From: Lytechinus variegatus
Lineage: Eukaryota; Echinodermata; Echinoidea; Temnopleuroida; Toxopneustidae
Direction: 5' to 3'
DNA: 64,000 nt
NCBI RefSeq assembly: GCF_018143015.1
Contig: NC_054751.1
Span: 27,386,783 to 27,450,782 of the forward strand
The notes beneath the pieces were generated by a model. The model was not told where the DNA came from, made no database searches, and saw only the letters and a program-made list of their open reading frames with translations. Position numbers and translations under genes: made by a program. Of the stretch, positions 11,418-26,400 are shown one piece after another; positions within the stretch are counted from its first letter, which is position 1, and each line of letters opens with the position of its first letter.

Positions 11418-13994
11418 TTTGAGTCTATACTCTATATAATCCAGTTGTAACCACATGAAGATGGTGCATACATGTACATGTAATTTTTCATTCAATATTG
11501 TTCAGTCATTTAAGAAGCCAAAAGACTAAATGAACTTTTATATATCATATAGAAATAGGTGTTCTGAAACTGTTCCGAAAAAAAAAACATAATATCAATT
11601 GGCTTTTATACAGAGCATAATACACTCAATGTCTCGCTATACAGACATATTTTCAAATTCATTGCTTATAATTCAAATCCTTTTTTATTTAGGGCATATC
11701 AACAAGATAATTAAGGCATGAAAGCTGTTCTTTTCTGTTCAGATCATTCACTTCTTTTAAAAGTTCTTAATGAGATTTGTAAGGAGCTGTGTCAGAAACC
11801 CCAATAAGTTGGAGTGTTATACGAAGAAATTATCTGTATCTGTCATATCAGTGATATCAGAGATGGTAATGCTCTTCTGACGAAGCTGGAATTAATATCT
11901 ACTTTACAAGCGTACCAAGATGGTCATAAAATGAATAACCATACACATCAGAGAGAGTGCACCCCCACCAAATTTTTCTTCAAAATTTCCTTTTTCTTAA
12001 ATTGCCAGTTCTTACAAAATAAAAACACAAACAGATGAAATGTGTGCCGAATCCTACCCAATCACTTTTACATTGTATACTAGTAAGTTGTATGTGGTTA
12101 CTAAGACTTTGGAAAATATTCAATGTGCCCGCCAATCCCCCCCCCTCCCCCGGAAAAATGCTCTGCCTAAGACCAAGATTACATGTCTCTGTATCATTGA
12201 GTCTACCAATGACTTGTGCCATTCACGGTGACAGGAATCTCATTCGAAGATCTATAAATAACTTTCGAACATTAATCTAAGAATTCAATTCATTTTTGGT
12301 ATAAGGCACTTAATTTTTTAAAGCAAGTTCAATGAAATTCATAAATAAGAAAAAAAATATTCCATAAAATCTGTACTATCAAATTGAGGACGCCAGCTGC
12401 TTAGCGGAGTACGCTCTTTAAATGAAGCTTTACTAGTTTGGATTAAGGTAATAAACTAGTAGTTACGATGTTCCCGTATTTCATAGGTTGTGATTGAATA
12501 GTTTTCCTAAGAAAAAAATAATTTTGTAGGTCTACACATGATGAAGGCTCCCTGAAATAGACTTTGTAAATGTGCAAGACTGCACGATAAAGATGACACT
12601 TTAAATTGATACCAAACTAATGATTTCAAATATACGCTGCTTCCCATTTTTCTTTACAATGAAAAAAAATTGAGCAAACATTCTACCATACAGAAGTTTC
12701 AAATGCATTCCCATTGGACAAGTTGACTGCAACATACATCGAGATAAAATTTAGCTTCTCAATGTCAATTTATTGGGACATTCTGCAGAATACCCAAATA
12801 GTCTTCTCTTAATATTCAGTACTGCCTTCCTGTGCAAAAAAATAAGCTGAACACATCCCCAGCATTGAATTATCCGACATCAAATTTGAACAACTTTTCT
12901 TCTTCAGATTGGCAGAAGTTTTTCTTTCGTTGCTATTTTTTCTAACGTTGAGAGCGGCAAAATTCAATGTGCAAATTATCAAGTTGCCAATTTATAGATA
13001 CATTTGATGATTTTGCTTTAAATATTTGTTTGTCATTGAGTAAAGAAGCGTTGATGCAATATGCAATAAAACTGGATGCAGTATGTAAGAATTTTTCGTT
13101 TTTTTTTTTCAGAATTTTTAGGGCTCAAAAATTAGAAATAAGGAGGTCATTGGAGACTTTGATGAGATCAGTGTCTCTACTAATTAAAAAAAAAAGACAT
13201 TAGTCCCTCCCCCCTCCCTTTAACAGCTCATATTTTACCCCCATAAAAAAGAAATCAACTTGGATTTAAAATTTTCATTATTGAAAAATTTAGCACATCT
13301 GTTCCGATACATAAAGAGGAATCAACAAATGTTGATTTTTTTTTTTAAACTTGGTACTTTCAAAATAAACAATGCTGCTCAATATTTGTAGTTAACATAC
13401 ATGTTCATTGCGAGCGGATACACTTTTATGTGCGCATTATACAGCAAATACATGAGGCAATTTAAAATGAAGTTGGACAGAATATCATGCACATTTTTTT
13501 CTTAAAGAGAGAGAACATTGAACAGCAATGTTGTGATCATACAGGCATGAGCACTCTTACATAGTTCACTATTGATATTCGTTTACAGATTTAAAAAGGG
13601 AAAACGACCTCAAGATTTGTGTGTTAATTCACAAGCAACAAATGACAAAGGTTATTGCAGCTAAAAGGCCCACTTATAACATCACATGGTGAAAAATCTA
13701 AATTGATCGACAATTTTTACTGCATGACAAAAGAGGAGATGGGATGGGATATGACTAGGGTTGAGAACACATTTATCCAAAACAGGTTCGCATTGAATTC
13801 CTATCTGTGTAGGTCTAAGTTGCATTTTAATGGTCTACGAGGGAAAGTGTCATAAATACTCAATATACAAATGTGTGGGGTAATAAAAGGTAACAAAAAA
13901 GTTATTTTTTATCAACCTCTTTTAGCCGTTTATCAAGGGAATTTATATGGACCTAAAAAAGCTCTTGCACGTAGAAGACGTTAAGATCTTTCCC
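11418..13994. other. Presumed mitoferrin 3' UTR and downstream DNA
   Basis: This stretch lies 3' of the mitoferrin stop codon on the - strand. TTTATT (AATAAA on the - strand) occurs near 12769 and 11686, but the true polyadenylation site cannot be chosen from sequence alone. No conserved ORF is seen. Confidence 0.35.
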
Positions 13995-14494
13995 CTATGT
14001 ATTCGGCCATTGGTTCGTTAAGAAGTACTTGAAGAACTCGTAGACTGACCATGATAGCGCCGTGGCCGGCATCTGGAACACCACTCTGGCGCCTATACCC
14101 TTGAAGTAACCGCGGAGCCCGCCGATGTCGTATATAGTCCTAAAGGCATGGAGCATGCCATTTATTGACGACCTCCCATTAGTCACGCCCCGCTCCTGCG
14201 TGTTCAGCAGAGTCTTGCAAACGTCCAACGGGGTCGTGACTGCGGCGGCGAAGGCTCCCGCGAACGCGCCCGACATGACGTGTGTCTTTGGGTTGTACTT
14301 TCGTTCAGAGTTCAGGTACTCTTGGCCCAGTTCGTAGGTGACGAAATGGACGGTTTGGAAGGGTATATTCATAGTGAGCTGGGTGGTGTAGCTCCGGTAA
14401 AAGGCATTGTAGCCTTCAGTTCTCCACACCCGCTTAAAACAGTCTGTTACGTTCTTGTAGGGGCTGTTGTACATCTGCATGCGTTGCTTGATCA
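13995..14494 (-). CDS. SLC25A28: Mitoferrin exon 4 (terminal coding exon)
   Basis: This exon encodes residues 198 (split codon) to 363: the end of the second solcar repeat and all of the third. The acceptor on the - strand reads GAATCGAACAG before TGATCAAG; the leading TG completes a Val codon begun in exon 3. The stop TAG lies at 13997-13995. It contains [17 protein letters not shown] and YEFFKYFL, all mitoferrin-like. The exon is GC-richer than the surrounding DNA. Confidence 0.95.
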
Positions 14495-17400
14495 CTGTTC
14501 GATTCAAATTGGCACCAATATTTCATGTTGATATCACGATGATCAGTTCAACGACAGCAAGCAGAAAGCCATGATTTTCGGTGGTGAAGGTCAAGCCGGT
14601 GTGATGTAATGGAGATCCAGGTCAATCCAGTAATACACCAGATGAGAGCACAGAAAAGGAAAGGAAAAGAAGGAATAAACAAAAGGAAATCTGTTATTTG
14701 TGACATAATATTGTAGAGCAATTATGCTTACATCATATGAAGCCCAATGAGAAGAAATAAATAAATCTGCATGCTGACCTTGGTTAGAACCATAGGATCA
14801 ATTCTTATGCCAAACCAATACCACTTATGAGTTTGATTTGAATCAATCCTTAAAAAAAGATTGATAAAAAGATAATGAAAGTCCAGTTATATTCTAGTGT
14901 TAAATAAGAAAAAAATGTCAAACATCAAATTGTATTAGTAATTCTTTACATATAAATAAAAACAAAAAACAATGATTTAAATTGCTGGTTACACTAAATG
15001 GGATTAAAATATAGAAATAGAAAAAAAGTAGGAAAGTGAGATAAGAAGAAACAGAAATAATGAATTAAAAAAGAGATAAATCTAGAAAGAAATAAACAAA
15101 AGAAAAAAGGGGAAAATAAAACAAGATAAGAAACAGGAAAAAAGGACTGAAAAAGAAATGGTGAAAGAAAAAATAAAGAATAAAAGAAGGAATAAATGAA
15201 AGCAAGAAAGAAACAAAGAAAGAAAGCGGTAGGAATTCATATTGTAACATCCTGGTTATATTATGAAAAAATGTCATTGCACTGACAATACCCAAATGCA
15301 ATGTAGGAGTTCAACCAACCCTATCACGTTTGAATACATCCTGGTGCATGACATTTATTTTGTAACAGTAGGAGTCATTTCATAATATCAATGGCAAAAA
15401 TCTTCACCAGGTACAACCCGATACTACAATGACAAAAATAAAAAGAAAAAGAGGCTTAATAACATAGCACCCTTTTCTAATAAACCAGGATGTTTTTTTT
15501 TAAGAGAGAGAGAAAGAAAAAGGGAGCTGTCATCATTTCCTGTGGTTTTGGTTTATGTGGAATGTACAGTATGTCTCAAGGAAGGATACACATGAAGGGC
15601 AACATAGTATGCATGTGCATGTAAATTGTAGAATATCCAAATTCAGGTGATAAAATAATAAATGTCCATTGGATAGAATGATAATTAATTACCAAGGAAA
15701 AATTCTGAAACCAATTAAAATTTGTATGAATACATTGTTAAAAACGTTAAAAGCAGCGATGTTGTAAACATTTACTCATCATAAGAATGCTGTTGGAAAG
15801 ATCGCCCGTTGGTATAATTAGCATCACTTTCGTACATTGGCTCAAAAATTTGTTATTTAAGATTATAGGACACCTACATGTAGATAGATCATTGGCATTT
15901 GATTGGTTGTTTGATATCGATCATTCTGCTCGTTTTACTATGACATCATCGAACATGCAATTTAGGATCCATTCATCATGCAATTTTGGATCCACACGAT
16001 TTTGTCCCTTGCACGCGTGCATTATGTACGCGACATACGTGACAATCAACAGACTGAGCTCACACTGCATGATCATATTTTGCATTGTCATTGATAAATT
16101 TCTTATGAAACTTAATCTAGTTTTAAGTGTCATATAAACCAAATAATGAATGCTCCTACATTCGTGCAATGGACAAAATACTTCATTCGGTGAAAGATGA
16201 AATGAACGATCCATTCAACTCGACTACACCTCTTGGAATGGATCTTTTCATCTTTCACCTCATGAAGTATTCTGTCCATTGCACTCATAAACAATCATTA
16301 TTTGTATACTATTTCTTTGCAATTATTTCGAGACATTCAGATTGGATTATAATTCACACGACTTTTAAGCCACTTTGGCATGCCCCGGAGTTCAAGAAAT
16401 CCAAAAAGTTTTTTTCTTGATGACTAATTTCCTTCCTAAGGTGAGTGATAACAGATTTAAAAAATTCCCAACTCCATATCGCCATTTTTGGCCTTATTCC
16501 CGTCACAGTACACGTAGGTAGCATCTTTCTTTTTTTTCAAGGAATTTCATCATTTTGGAAATTCCACAGGACTTACTACATTACTTGGTTTCAATGAAAT
16601 TGATGAGAAAATGGAAAATCCTGACTATAGTCTAGCCAACTTTGACATTCACTTTCAGTACATGTTACACATGGTTTCCTCTGCATTTCCTTCACATGTA
16701 TATCAAGATGGTTTGCCAGAAATCTCTAATTCCCCATGATACCACAATGTCCTAATCTCTATTCTTGACAACTTACTGTTGAAGGAAACCACAGGCAAAA
16801 CAAATTGACCCCATTTCCAAGCAAAATCATTTCTCCACAAAAGAAACCCCCAAGGTCAACGAATCCGTGCATGGCAGTGCACGTAAAGATAGTAAATTTT
16901 TTAATAGACGGACCTAAATATTGTATTATTTGTGAGCAACCAGCAAGGATGTGTTGAGGAAAGGTCATGTATCACTGATGCTTAATAGGCCGACAGCTGC
17001 ATAGCTACACACATGTAAAAAAGGTCTTTAACAGTTCATTCATTTTTGGCAGGAATACTGTATAATCAATTCTCAGAGCAGCATGTGAATGAAATCGATA
17101 CCAGCGGTGATACCAATGAAGGCACACATGCAATGCTGCTGTTAAGCCAGTATTAGTAAAAGTACATGTACCGTATTATATCTTTTAAGTGCAGTGTGTC
17201 ACATTTGAAGAATGTATCTGTATCTTTTAATCTGGAATGATTATGAATTGTAAATAATACATAAGATGGTGATACCCCTAGCTAAATGGATTATTGAAAT
17301 ACCATAAATGGTCATTTTCAAACAAAAGTGGACATGGGGGTGAAAATTAAAACTTGCTAGAAATCATTAGGCTTCAATGTTTTTTGAAACTAGACATCTT

Positions 17401-20400
17401 AAAGTATATTTTTCCATTTCATTTACATAAAATTATTAATTATGTCTTGAGATACAGTGAATTTTATGCTAGGGAAATTAAATGTTACAAAATGTTGATT
17501 TTTGCATTAAAATTCACATATTGCCTATCACAATATAAAATTTGTATTAGAAGCGCATTTGTTGGCAAGATACAAGCTGTTTATTGTATCTAACTCCTAA
17601 ATAACAAAAAAAATTCTGTGAAGTGTTTTTCTGAAAAAAATTGGGTTTTGAAGTTTTCAAAACTGGTTGTCGTGTCACTCACGTTTTAAATGCAAAAAGT
17701 TTTCTAGAGCTGTGTATTCTGAAAATTAATTTATCCCAGTACTGGAGCAAATACAGTTTATCTGTACCTTATTGCGTATAAAGTAACTTGGTCCAATGTG
17801 TTAAGGTAAAGCTAAAATTAACTGTTAAAGTTGTGTCGTGTCACTCACAATGTCGTGTCACTCACGAAATGTCGTGTCACTCACGGTATTAAATTGTGTT
17901 TAAAAAAGGACATCCAGTAATTTTTGAAGCGTTTTACCAGGGATACAGTTAGAATGTTGTTCCTGACATCATTTAGGCCCATTTTAGGCTAATAATTTTC
18001 TCCATCTTCCTAATTTTACTCCTTTTTATGGAAATATTGAATTCGACATTGAGTTCATCTATTTTCTCTCCTCTCCGTGGTTGCCTTGGTTTAAAAAATC
18101 CTGACAATTTTCCATTGGTGTGAAGACTTGGATCCTAATTCATATTTTGGTGAATGTACTGTGATTATGAATATCACAACATAATCAACACAAAATTATG
18201 AATGTATCAAGAGAAAAAACACTATACTTTAGCAATGGACATACAATGCATAAAGGGTTGGTGATGGTTCAAGTCATACCTAGGTATTACTCGAACATTC
18301 TCTGTCTCCATTTACAGAAATGAGCAGAAAGTTCACCTTTCTTTTGAGCAATGTTATTTCTTTGTTATACTCATAGCTAGAAAAGTCAGGGATCCTTTTG
18401 AAATTTGCTGAAATTTTAGTGGTAAAGTAGTGTACATGAGATATAAGAGATCACCATGAACACCAAACATTTTTTCAAATTTGGAAAAGAAAATATTTTT
18501 CTTTTCCTTCTGACTGATTAAATCAACCTTTTCATTTGCCATAAAGCTTGTATTCCAGGACATGAAATAAACAAATTTGCAAGATAACAAACATTTCAGG
18601 TGAGAATGTACTGAGATTTGATAGAACATTTTGGATATTGCTTGAAGCAGCTACATGCCAAGTTCAAAATCATTATTTGTTCGGCCACCATTCATACCGC
18701 TAGTGATTAACTACATACAGGTTCTGAACAGCAAACTACCGTAAGCGGGCCGATGTGTGTTCAGAGCAGATTTGCATTTACACATATTCATTACAACAAA
18801 ATGATGCATGTTCATGTAGGTCCCAACAAGTCCCAACTGAGACCGCATTTTGATTTGAGCAACTTTGATGGGTTGCCATGTACCAGTAGATCAATTTTTT
18901 TTTTTTTTTTTTGGGGGGTACCCTGATAAGATCAGAGCTGGACCTTGAGGGGAAAAGCTATTGAGGTATAAAGGGAGCCTGGTTGGGATGCTGAATTTGA
19001 TTTTAGTGTGACATCCAAGGGCTTAGAAAAGGAAAGGCTAATGACTTGTAGTTGTTATGTAATAGTAGCAGACTGCAAGAATCATGTACTGACTGCGTCT
19101 TTCACCTTGTGGCTTTCCCTGGATTCCGTGGTATGGTATATGATCAAATAGTCAGCAATGAAAAGGCACTTACAAGATTCCAGCTAAAAGCATAGCTCTG
19201 AATTTTGGTACAGTGCCTACATGTACTGCCTTGGGAGGGTCCACATACAAGCAGTGTTCAGGAGAAAACCTATGCTTGTTGAGTTGAATTCCCAAGTTTC
19301 TCAAGGATTTGCTGATAGTCCATCTGAAGTGTGCAGCAACGTGATTGTGGTTTGGTACCAAAAGATATTAAAACTGCCATGTCCTATTTGGACAATGCCT
19401 AAAATATTAAAGGAGGATAATATTGTAATCCAATATTTCAAGAAAGAGGAGTCATACATGACATCATTGGCTACCAGACCATGCCAGATGATGTGAGTGA
19501 CTATTGAGAATACCTTTCTTACAAGGAAAAATTATTCCATCCATTGTGGATGCTGAATTGTATAAACCCGTAAACTTTCATATACAGATAGGGAGAAAGA
19601 GTTAAAGTTTTGAATGATATCAGGCCACAAAAAGAATGTTTGAGTTGATGTCAGTGCCAAGACCTCATAACACCTCCTTCAAGTGCCCCCTCCTCCTCTA
19701 AAGAGGAGAGTGGTAGAAGCCCTAGTGTGACAATGTGGTATGGTATAGGGAATGTGAGTTGATGGGCAAATATGACCATAAACCAAGAATAAAACATCAG
19801 GATGACATATTATGAACTTTAAAGAAAGCAGTTATTATGTAATCAAGCTTGTTTTTGGTTAATGGTATTTTACTCTTCTACATCATGCAAAAAAGTTTTC
19901 ATTGTTGAAATAAATGTTGTATTTTTTGCACTTGTCGTGTCACTCACGTTTTGGATGTCGTGTCACTCACGGTATATAGGAGGGTACCATTTTCCATAGA
20001 GAAGGTTTGATTGATTTTGACTATATGTGTTAGATAGGTACACTATTTATGTCCATTTACTGGTACTCACAGTACTCCATGACAACTACTTGGGCACGAA
20101 TCCAACCATATGTGTTAGTGGTCAGAAACCCATGTCCAAAATTTGTCGTGTCACTCACGCACCGTTTTTTAATCATATCTACTAAACAAATTGTTGAATT
20201 CAAATCAAACTCGTAGTGGCCCATGCCAGTCCTACATTGTATATAATATAGTAGTCATGATTGATTCATAACCTTTAAGTTTGAAGATATGAGCCCTTAA
20301 ACCTCTCCGATTGTCGTGTCACTCACGTTTGAAAATGACCAAATACAATTCCTTGCCAGTTGTAACAAATAAAGACCACACATTTGTGTTTAATACAACG

Positions 20401-23400
20401 GGGTAAATGTAACACTTATGATACAGACCTACGTGTACATTAAACTTGCTATTATCTGAAATGACTGGGCTGAAAAATCAGGGTTCCAGATGCATTATTG
20501 TCATTATTGGTGAATATGAAAATAATAATAAAAATAAAGAAAAGCCATATTTTATTGTTCGAAATGAAATTAAAAAAAATCTATATACATGTATTCTAAA
20601 TAACCAATCAAATCTTCACACACAAAAAAAATTACATTTTTTTTTAATGAACCAATGTGAGATTTTAATGCAACTACCTTTGTGAATTTGGGCAATATAG
20701 TTGAAATAACCTCTAAAGGGGGGGGGGGGTCTAATTCTACAGTGCTGCTTTTTGAGCATGACAGTGAAAAGTTCCTACATTGTATTTACAGATCTCTCAC
20801 TGGACACTATGGGAATTACATGAATACAAATTCTTCAGTGTACCTTAACTTCTTATCTAATCGTAGTCAAGCTCTTGCAGTGTCCTCCAATAATAAATTA
20901 GTCAAATAAGATTCAAAACTGTTTAGATAATTTTTTATGTACATTGTCAAGTCAAATAACTGCATTATTATTTTTTTCCTTTTCTTTAATTATTAATATT
21001 GCAATGAATCAATTGAAATGATTGCTGATTGATCCATGGTACACTTGTTTCCCTCAAATTAACTGTTGCCACTCTCAGTTCTATACTTTTAATTCATGTT
21101 TCTTTTTTTATATTCTTATACTGACCTGGATGGAGGTAAAGGGGTGTGGGAAGGAAGACCTGTGGGTCATGGTAATTTAGTTAACCTTTTCCAAACCCAG
21201 GCAGCCCCTTCATCTCTATTCCAGGTCCTTTGTACTAAGTCACTTATGTCCTATTGTTTATGTAAATTGTATTGTACTATAATATATGTATTTTGAATTG
21301 CCGAATAAATAATAATAAAGAGCTCTCTTTTTAGTATGTTGGGGTTCTTGAGGAGCTATTTCACCCTGAGCTCCCAATTTTTCCCACCCCTAATCTTTTC
21401 TGATCCAATGAATGGATGTTTTGATACCATACCTTCTACAGGATTCATGGCAGCATCATGGATGACTGTTGCTAGGCCACCTGCGACCGCTGTAAAGACA
21501 ATCGGGAGATGTTAGAACGGCAGTAAAAAATATTGTTGAATATGTCACGAACTTCAATCACCTGCTCAGCTATGACGCAGCTAAGATTTATTTCAGTCTG
21601 ATCCAGAAATAGCGATCGCTTTGGGTGAAATTCACAAAGGTGGTTAATTTTAGACCATGGACTACTTTGTGCTATAGGTGCGCTTTAATGGTCAATGCAC
21701 ATTATGGAATGATTTAATGATCCTAAGTATGGTATGCTGAATTTGCGTCTGTTACATGTTAAAACTAAAAGAAGCGCAGCCTAAAAAAAAATTGAATAGT
21801 CCAAACTCCACGGTCTAAATTTGAAGCAGCCTTATGAAATTCCATCCTACAACTCTAGTTCTCCCAAAAAAAAAACAATTATGTACTGTATGGTAGATAA
21901 TAAAATAATCTCTGACTTTGACATTAATGTACCTTCCATGTCAAGCTGTGCAAGTTACGCAAGTGAACAGAATCTGCAAACTCTTATAAAATTCTTTTTT
22001 TTCAATCTTGATGTCAAAACGTTTGTTTATTATTTGAAGAGTTTAGTTTTAAAAGGGGTTAGGTCCACTTTGGACCATTCCGAGAAAAAACAGGTTTTTC
22101 ATACTCACTAATTGCAATATTCTTATGAGAAACTAAATTGTCATGATGTGCCAACTACCCTATCATGTAAACATAAAATTGGGTATAAAAGAAATCTACC
22201 TGTCTTCACTTTTTTTCTATATATTAAAAAAATATATCATTGTGGACCTCACCACTTTTGCAAGCAAACTGAAATGAATCCAAACTATTTTGATTAAAAA
22301 GGTGATATTCCTTTGCCACTTTCATTCACGTTTTCATTTCAATTTCAAATTTTCTTTGGTATCATCAGAGTGACTAAAAATTTAGAGGTTTAGAGAGAGA
22401 AAACAATAAAATCTATGAAAAATACCTTACATAAATATCAAACTATAATATTAAAAGTAATTGCATTTCTTTGCAATTTCGGGATGTCATTATTGAGTCT
22501 GGTGAAGGTTAAGTTACATGTATTATGTAATTTTATTACCGGTACATTGTTCTACAATGTCATAGAAGAAATACTCTCTTTCACAAAACCACATGGGAAT
22601 GTAGCACAAGTAAAGAGCCGATTCTAAATATTGTGTTCATTTCTGACTCAATAATAGGAAATTGGTGAGATTGCCATATCTTTGCCAGTTTCTATTGATA
22701 TACATTTTATTGCATGCGTTTTATTTCAGTTTATAGGAAGTGATATCTATATTTACCAATTTCTATTGACTAACTACAATCAGCAACACTTGCTATTTCT
22801 TTCAATGGAACTTCTTATCTCGAAAATTAGTTGACCAGATTGCTCGATTTCAATATCATTTCCAGGCTCAAAGTATAAAAAATATTACAGTATAATCCCC
22901 AACAAATATCAAATACTGTGCTAGGCCCGAGTCAAAACGGTTAGCCACCCAGACCCAAACAGACGTGATCAAATTCTGTTTTGTATTTTCAGGTTTCACA
23001 AGATTTTTAAGTAATTAATACAAGTTCTTATGTTCTCATCTGTTTCATGCTCTGAAATCTCGAATAAAAATTATCAAATCAATATGAAGCTGCAGCCATT
23101 CCCTTAACTTTAAGCTTACTGTACAAGCTGACAAATAAAGAGCTTTAAGATTAACTGAAATCCGAAAGCAAAGACTCACTTGGCTCCTAGGTGTTTAAGA
23201 GGTACTTATGATCTACAAAGACACCCGGACTCTCTGCCGCGCTCACGCAGTGCAAACTACTTCATTGGCGGCCACCCAACACAGCCTGGCGCCCTCATAT
23301 CCACAAAATAATGGCATGAGTTGCTTTTTCTTTTGAGTTGATTCCAGAGTCGACCAGGAAGAATGAAACAAAGAAAGCATAAGAGCTTAGACAGGCCTCT

Positions 23401-26400
23401 TTTTTTTCACAGAGAATTTTTTTAATTCTCCTACAAAAATTACTCTTGTGAATTTAAAGCAGGGTTGATTTTTTATGAAGTATTTGAGAAAATAAAGATT
23501 ATATTCATGAGTATTTAATTCAATAAACAACGTAATATCCATGAAAATACAATCTTTACAGTTTCCTCATCTCTTACATCTCCCATCTAAACTAGTGGTG
23601 GAGTAGCCTAGCACCTTTTCCAACCTGCGAGTGAATTTAAGCACCACTCAACATTTTTTAGGTATTAATGACTCAGGCCTACATTTACTATAAACCCATA
23701 TAAAGTGTGATGACCTGCTTGCTAGTTTTATAAGTGATCTCCATGCTCAAACTATGAAAATAAGATTACATGTATAATCCCAATAAAAAATTTAATGTTC
23801 ACTGTACGCTGTCATTGCTGTGCATATTTGCCCACGCTTCAAATAAATAAACAGCAGTGCTACAGTACATTTAGTTGCAAATCGCAGGATGTACAAAGTT
23901 ACAGAATCTACGCCCTTTCCTCTGAGGAATGATCTATCATGCCGTCTCATTAAGAAATGACAGAGTTATAGGGTATTATATAGTATGCACTTCAGCTCTT
24001 TCCAGTACCTACCATTCACAAATAGAAGAACTACACACGTTTCTGGACTTTGACTTTCCTCATATGCTACTAGTGTCATCAATTTGGAGTATAAGTCAAC
24101 AAATCTTTCTTTCTGTACAATGTCCAATGAGCGAGATACATACTATGTACAGTGCTTCAATGATGTAGAAAGGTCTACTCTGCCACCTCTCAATTTTAAA
24201 TGCCCTCAAGTTGAGATGGAAAAAAAATGTAACGAGCTATAATGGGGGAAATGGGGCTGTATTTACACAGTGTTCATATTATATGGGCTATTATCACACA
24301 AAGATAATTGTTTTACATTTCTAATTGAGCATGTACTGTATGCAGTATCAAGTACCATTTTTCATTTTAACTGTCATAAATTCAGATAAATCAATATTCA
24401 GCATTATACATACACAAAATTCAATTTCTCACTCATTTTTTTTCTAGACAAGACCAATACTGTATGTACATGAAATATGCAATCATGTGTAACTATGCGT
24501 AGCTACATGTATGTGAATCTACATGTACTGGTACAATCATTTCTTCACTGTTCGACCTCTAGTCAACTACTGTATATTCCCACCAGCAGATGTTTCATAG
24601 TACATGTAAGATCTATTTTGTCCCAGATGGTTCATACTAACAATACAGCCTCTATTATCATCGAAAGCTGCTTGCTGTAAGACTGCACTTATTTCTATGA
24701 GTGCACAGGTAGGCTGTTAAATTATAAAGCTATACACTTTATGTGTTCGTATGTATGTAGTACTAGGATCACCTAGTACACCCATTAATTACTGTCTTTG
24801 GAACTGCCATAGTATTTTCACACCTTTCAATAGTTGTAGAGCACTTAGTCACTCACTACAAATGCTTCAGGAATGAGCTAAATGAAATCTTGATTGATAT
24901 TTTAAACATTTATACATGCAGGCACCCTTATATCAAAAGAGTACAGATCTACACATATGTAGTTATGATCATTTGATACTTGATCAAATCATCCAAAGGG
25001 TTTATTATCCAAATGAGGCCAGTATCAATCATAGATTTGTGAGAATTTCTTCTCTTTTTTTTGGAGGGGGGGGGCAAGAATTAGATTGCTAGAGGAGGAA
25101 ATTGTTTCATATTTCAAATAATAAAATACAAAGTATGTAATAGTATCTGGCACCATCAACTCATGTAGACCACATATATGAGTGAATCATTAGCAAAAAA
25201 AATTTAAAAATAAATTTCCTACATGCATTTTAAATCCATTTTCTCTGATTTGGTAGACTTGAACTTACACACATACACTGCATTATTTCTTTGAAGTGCA
25301 ACAAGTACTCACCTTTTTCCTTTGTTTACAGTGTACACTACGTATTAGGTATACGCAGAGCTGTGTATATAAACTATAGGTGTTAAATATACGTCCTACA
25401 TCCCTATCAAATCAATAATTTTCCATATATATATCTTTAAAAATCATCAGAAAATTTTATAATTTGGTGTCAGTATCAAGTTAGGTCATTGTTTAACATT
25501 TTAACATCTTCATTAGATGACAAAATACTATTAAACATGTCATCATTTTCTTCCAAATAAATTAGATTGTCAAATGAAAAGGGCAATACATAACTTCCTA
25601 TTCCTAAATTTTGTGAAACTTAAAATGTATGGAATCACATTTTTGAAAGACAAAAAAAAGAAAATCTCCAAAATCCAACAGTTGACATACAGCATGCAAA
25701 ATAGTACCTGAATTCAGTATTTTTGTCACAAAATCAATTCTTTCAAAATCAAAATCATAATACGTACATGTAGAATGAATTTCCCATCCCCCACATTATA
25801 AAAATAACATAAAATTTGGACCTCCAGAAAACAGAGCCTTGGCAAATGGCTCTGAAAGTGAAACTACAGAGCTGAAGTGTCCTGAATCGGACGTGAAACT
25901 GTTCTCCGTTTCAATAACAGTGAACAGGTTTATGTTCTCTTCCTTATTTGAAAATTTTCAAAATTGCTTGAGTATTATATTTTGTTAATCAAATTATGAT
26001 GACAAAGTGGATAAATCTTCATGGATGATTTTTTTTGAGAATCTCCCAACCGATCTCCCAAATCAACCTATACATATTTCAGTTGCAACCTACCATTCGC
26101 GAGAGGATTTTTGCCCGGATGAGAGCTGAGCACTTTCTTAATCTTCTCGTAGCATGCGAAGTAGAGTGCATGGGCGGGACCTGCTCCCAGTGCCACTGCG
26201 TTGATGCCTCTCACAGTTCCGTTGGCTCCCTCGTTCCTTATGATGGTGGTCAAGCCGTTGAAGACGTTTTTGTATATTGCATTGGGTGAAGGCTTGATAG
26301 ATTGCATTCGTGTCTGTATGTAAGGAAAGTTGAGGAAGATAGAGTATTTAAAGAGAAAGGGGGTTGCAGGGAGGGGGAAGGATAAAGGTTTGGAAATGGA

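Larger units (their letters stand above)
14495..21432 (-). other. Mitoferrin intron 3
   Basis: A 6.9-kb phase-1 intron. It holds an A/purine-rich stretch (about 14,990-15,240), a hairpin (16164-16284), the dispersed 16-base motif (17668-20327) and a retroelement tail (about 21,096-21,320). Remaining parts show no recognisable feature. Confidence 0.85.

Noticed and set aside
19041-19151. Start of a zinc-finger (THAP-like) protein near the 16-mer cluster
   Set aside because: A C-x-C...C-x-N-like pattern is visible for about 36 codons only, then a stop; too little to support a domain call.
26035-26289. 84-codon + strand frame
   Set aside because: It is antisense to mitoferrin exon 2; the - strand peptide is clearly the conserved one.
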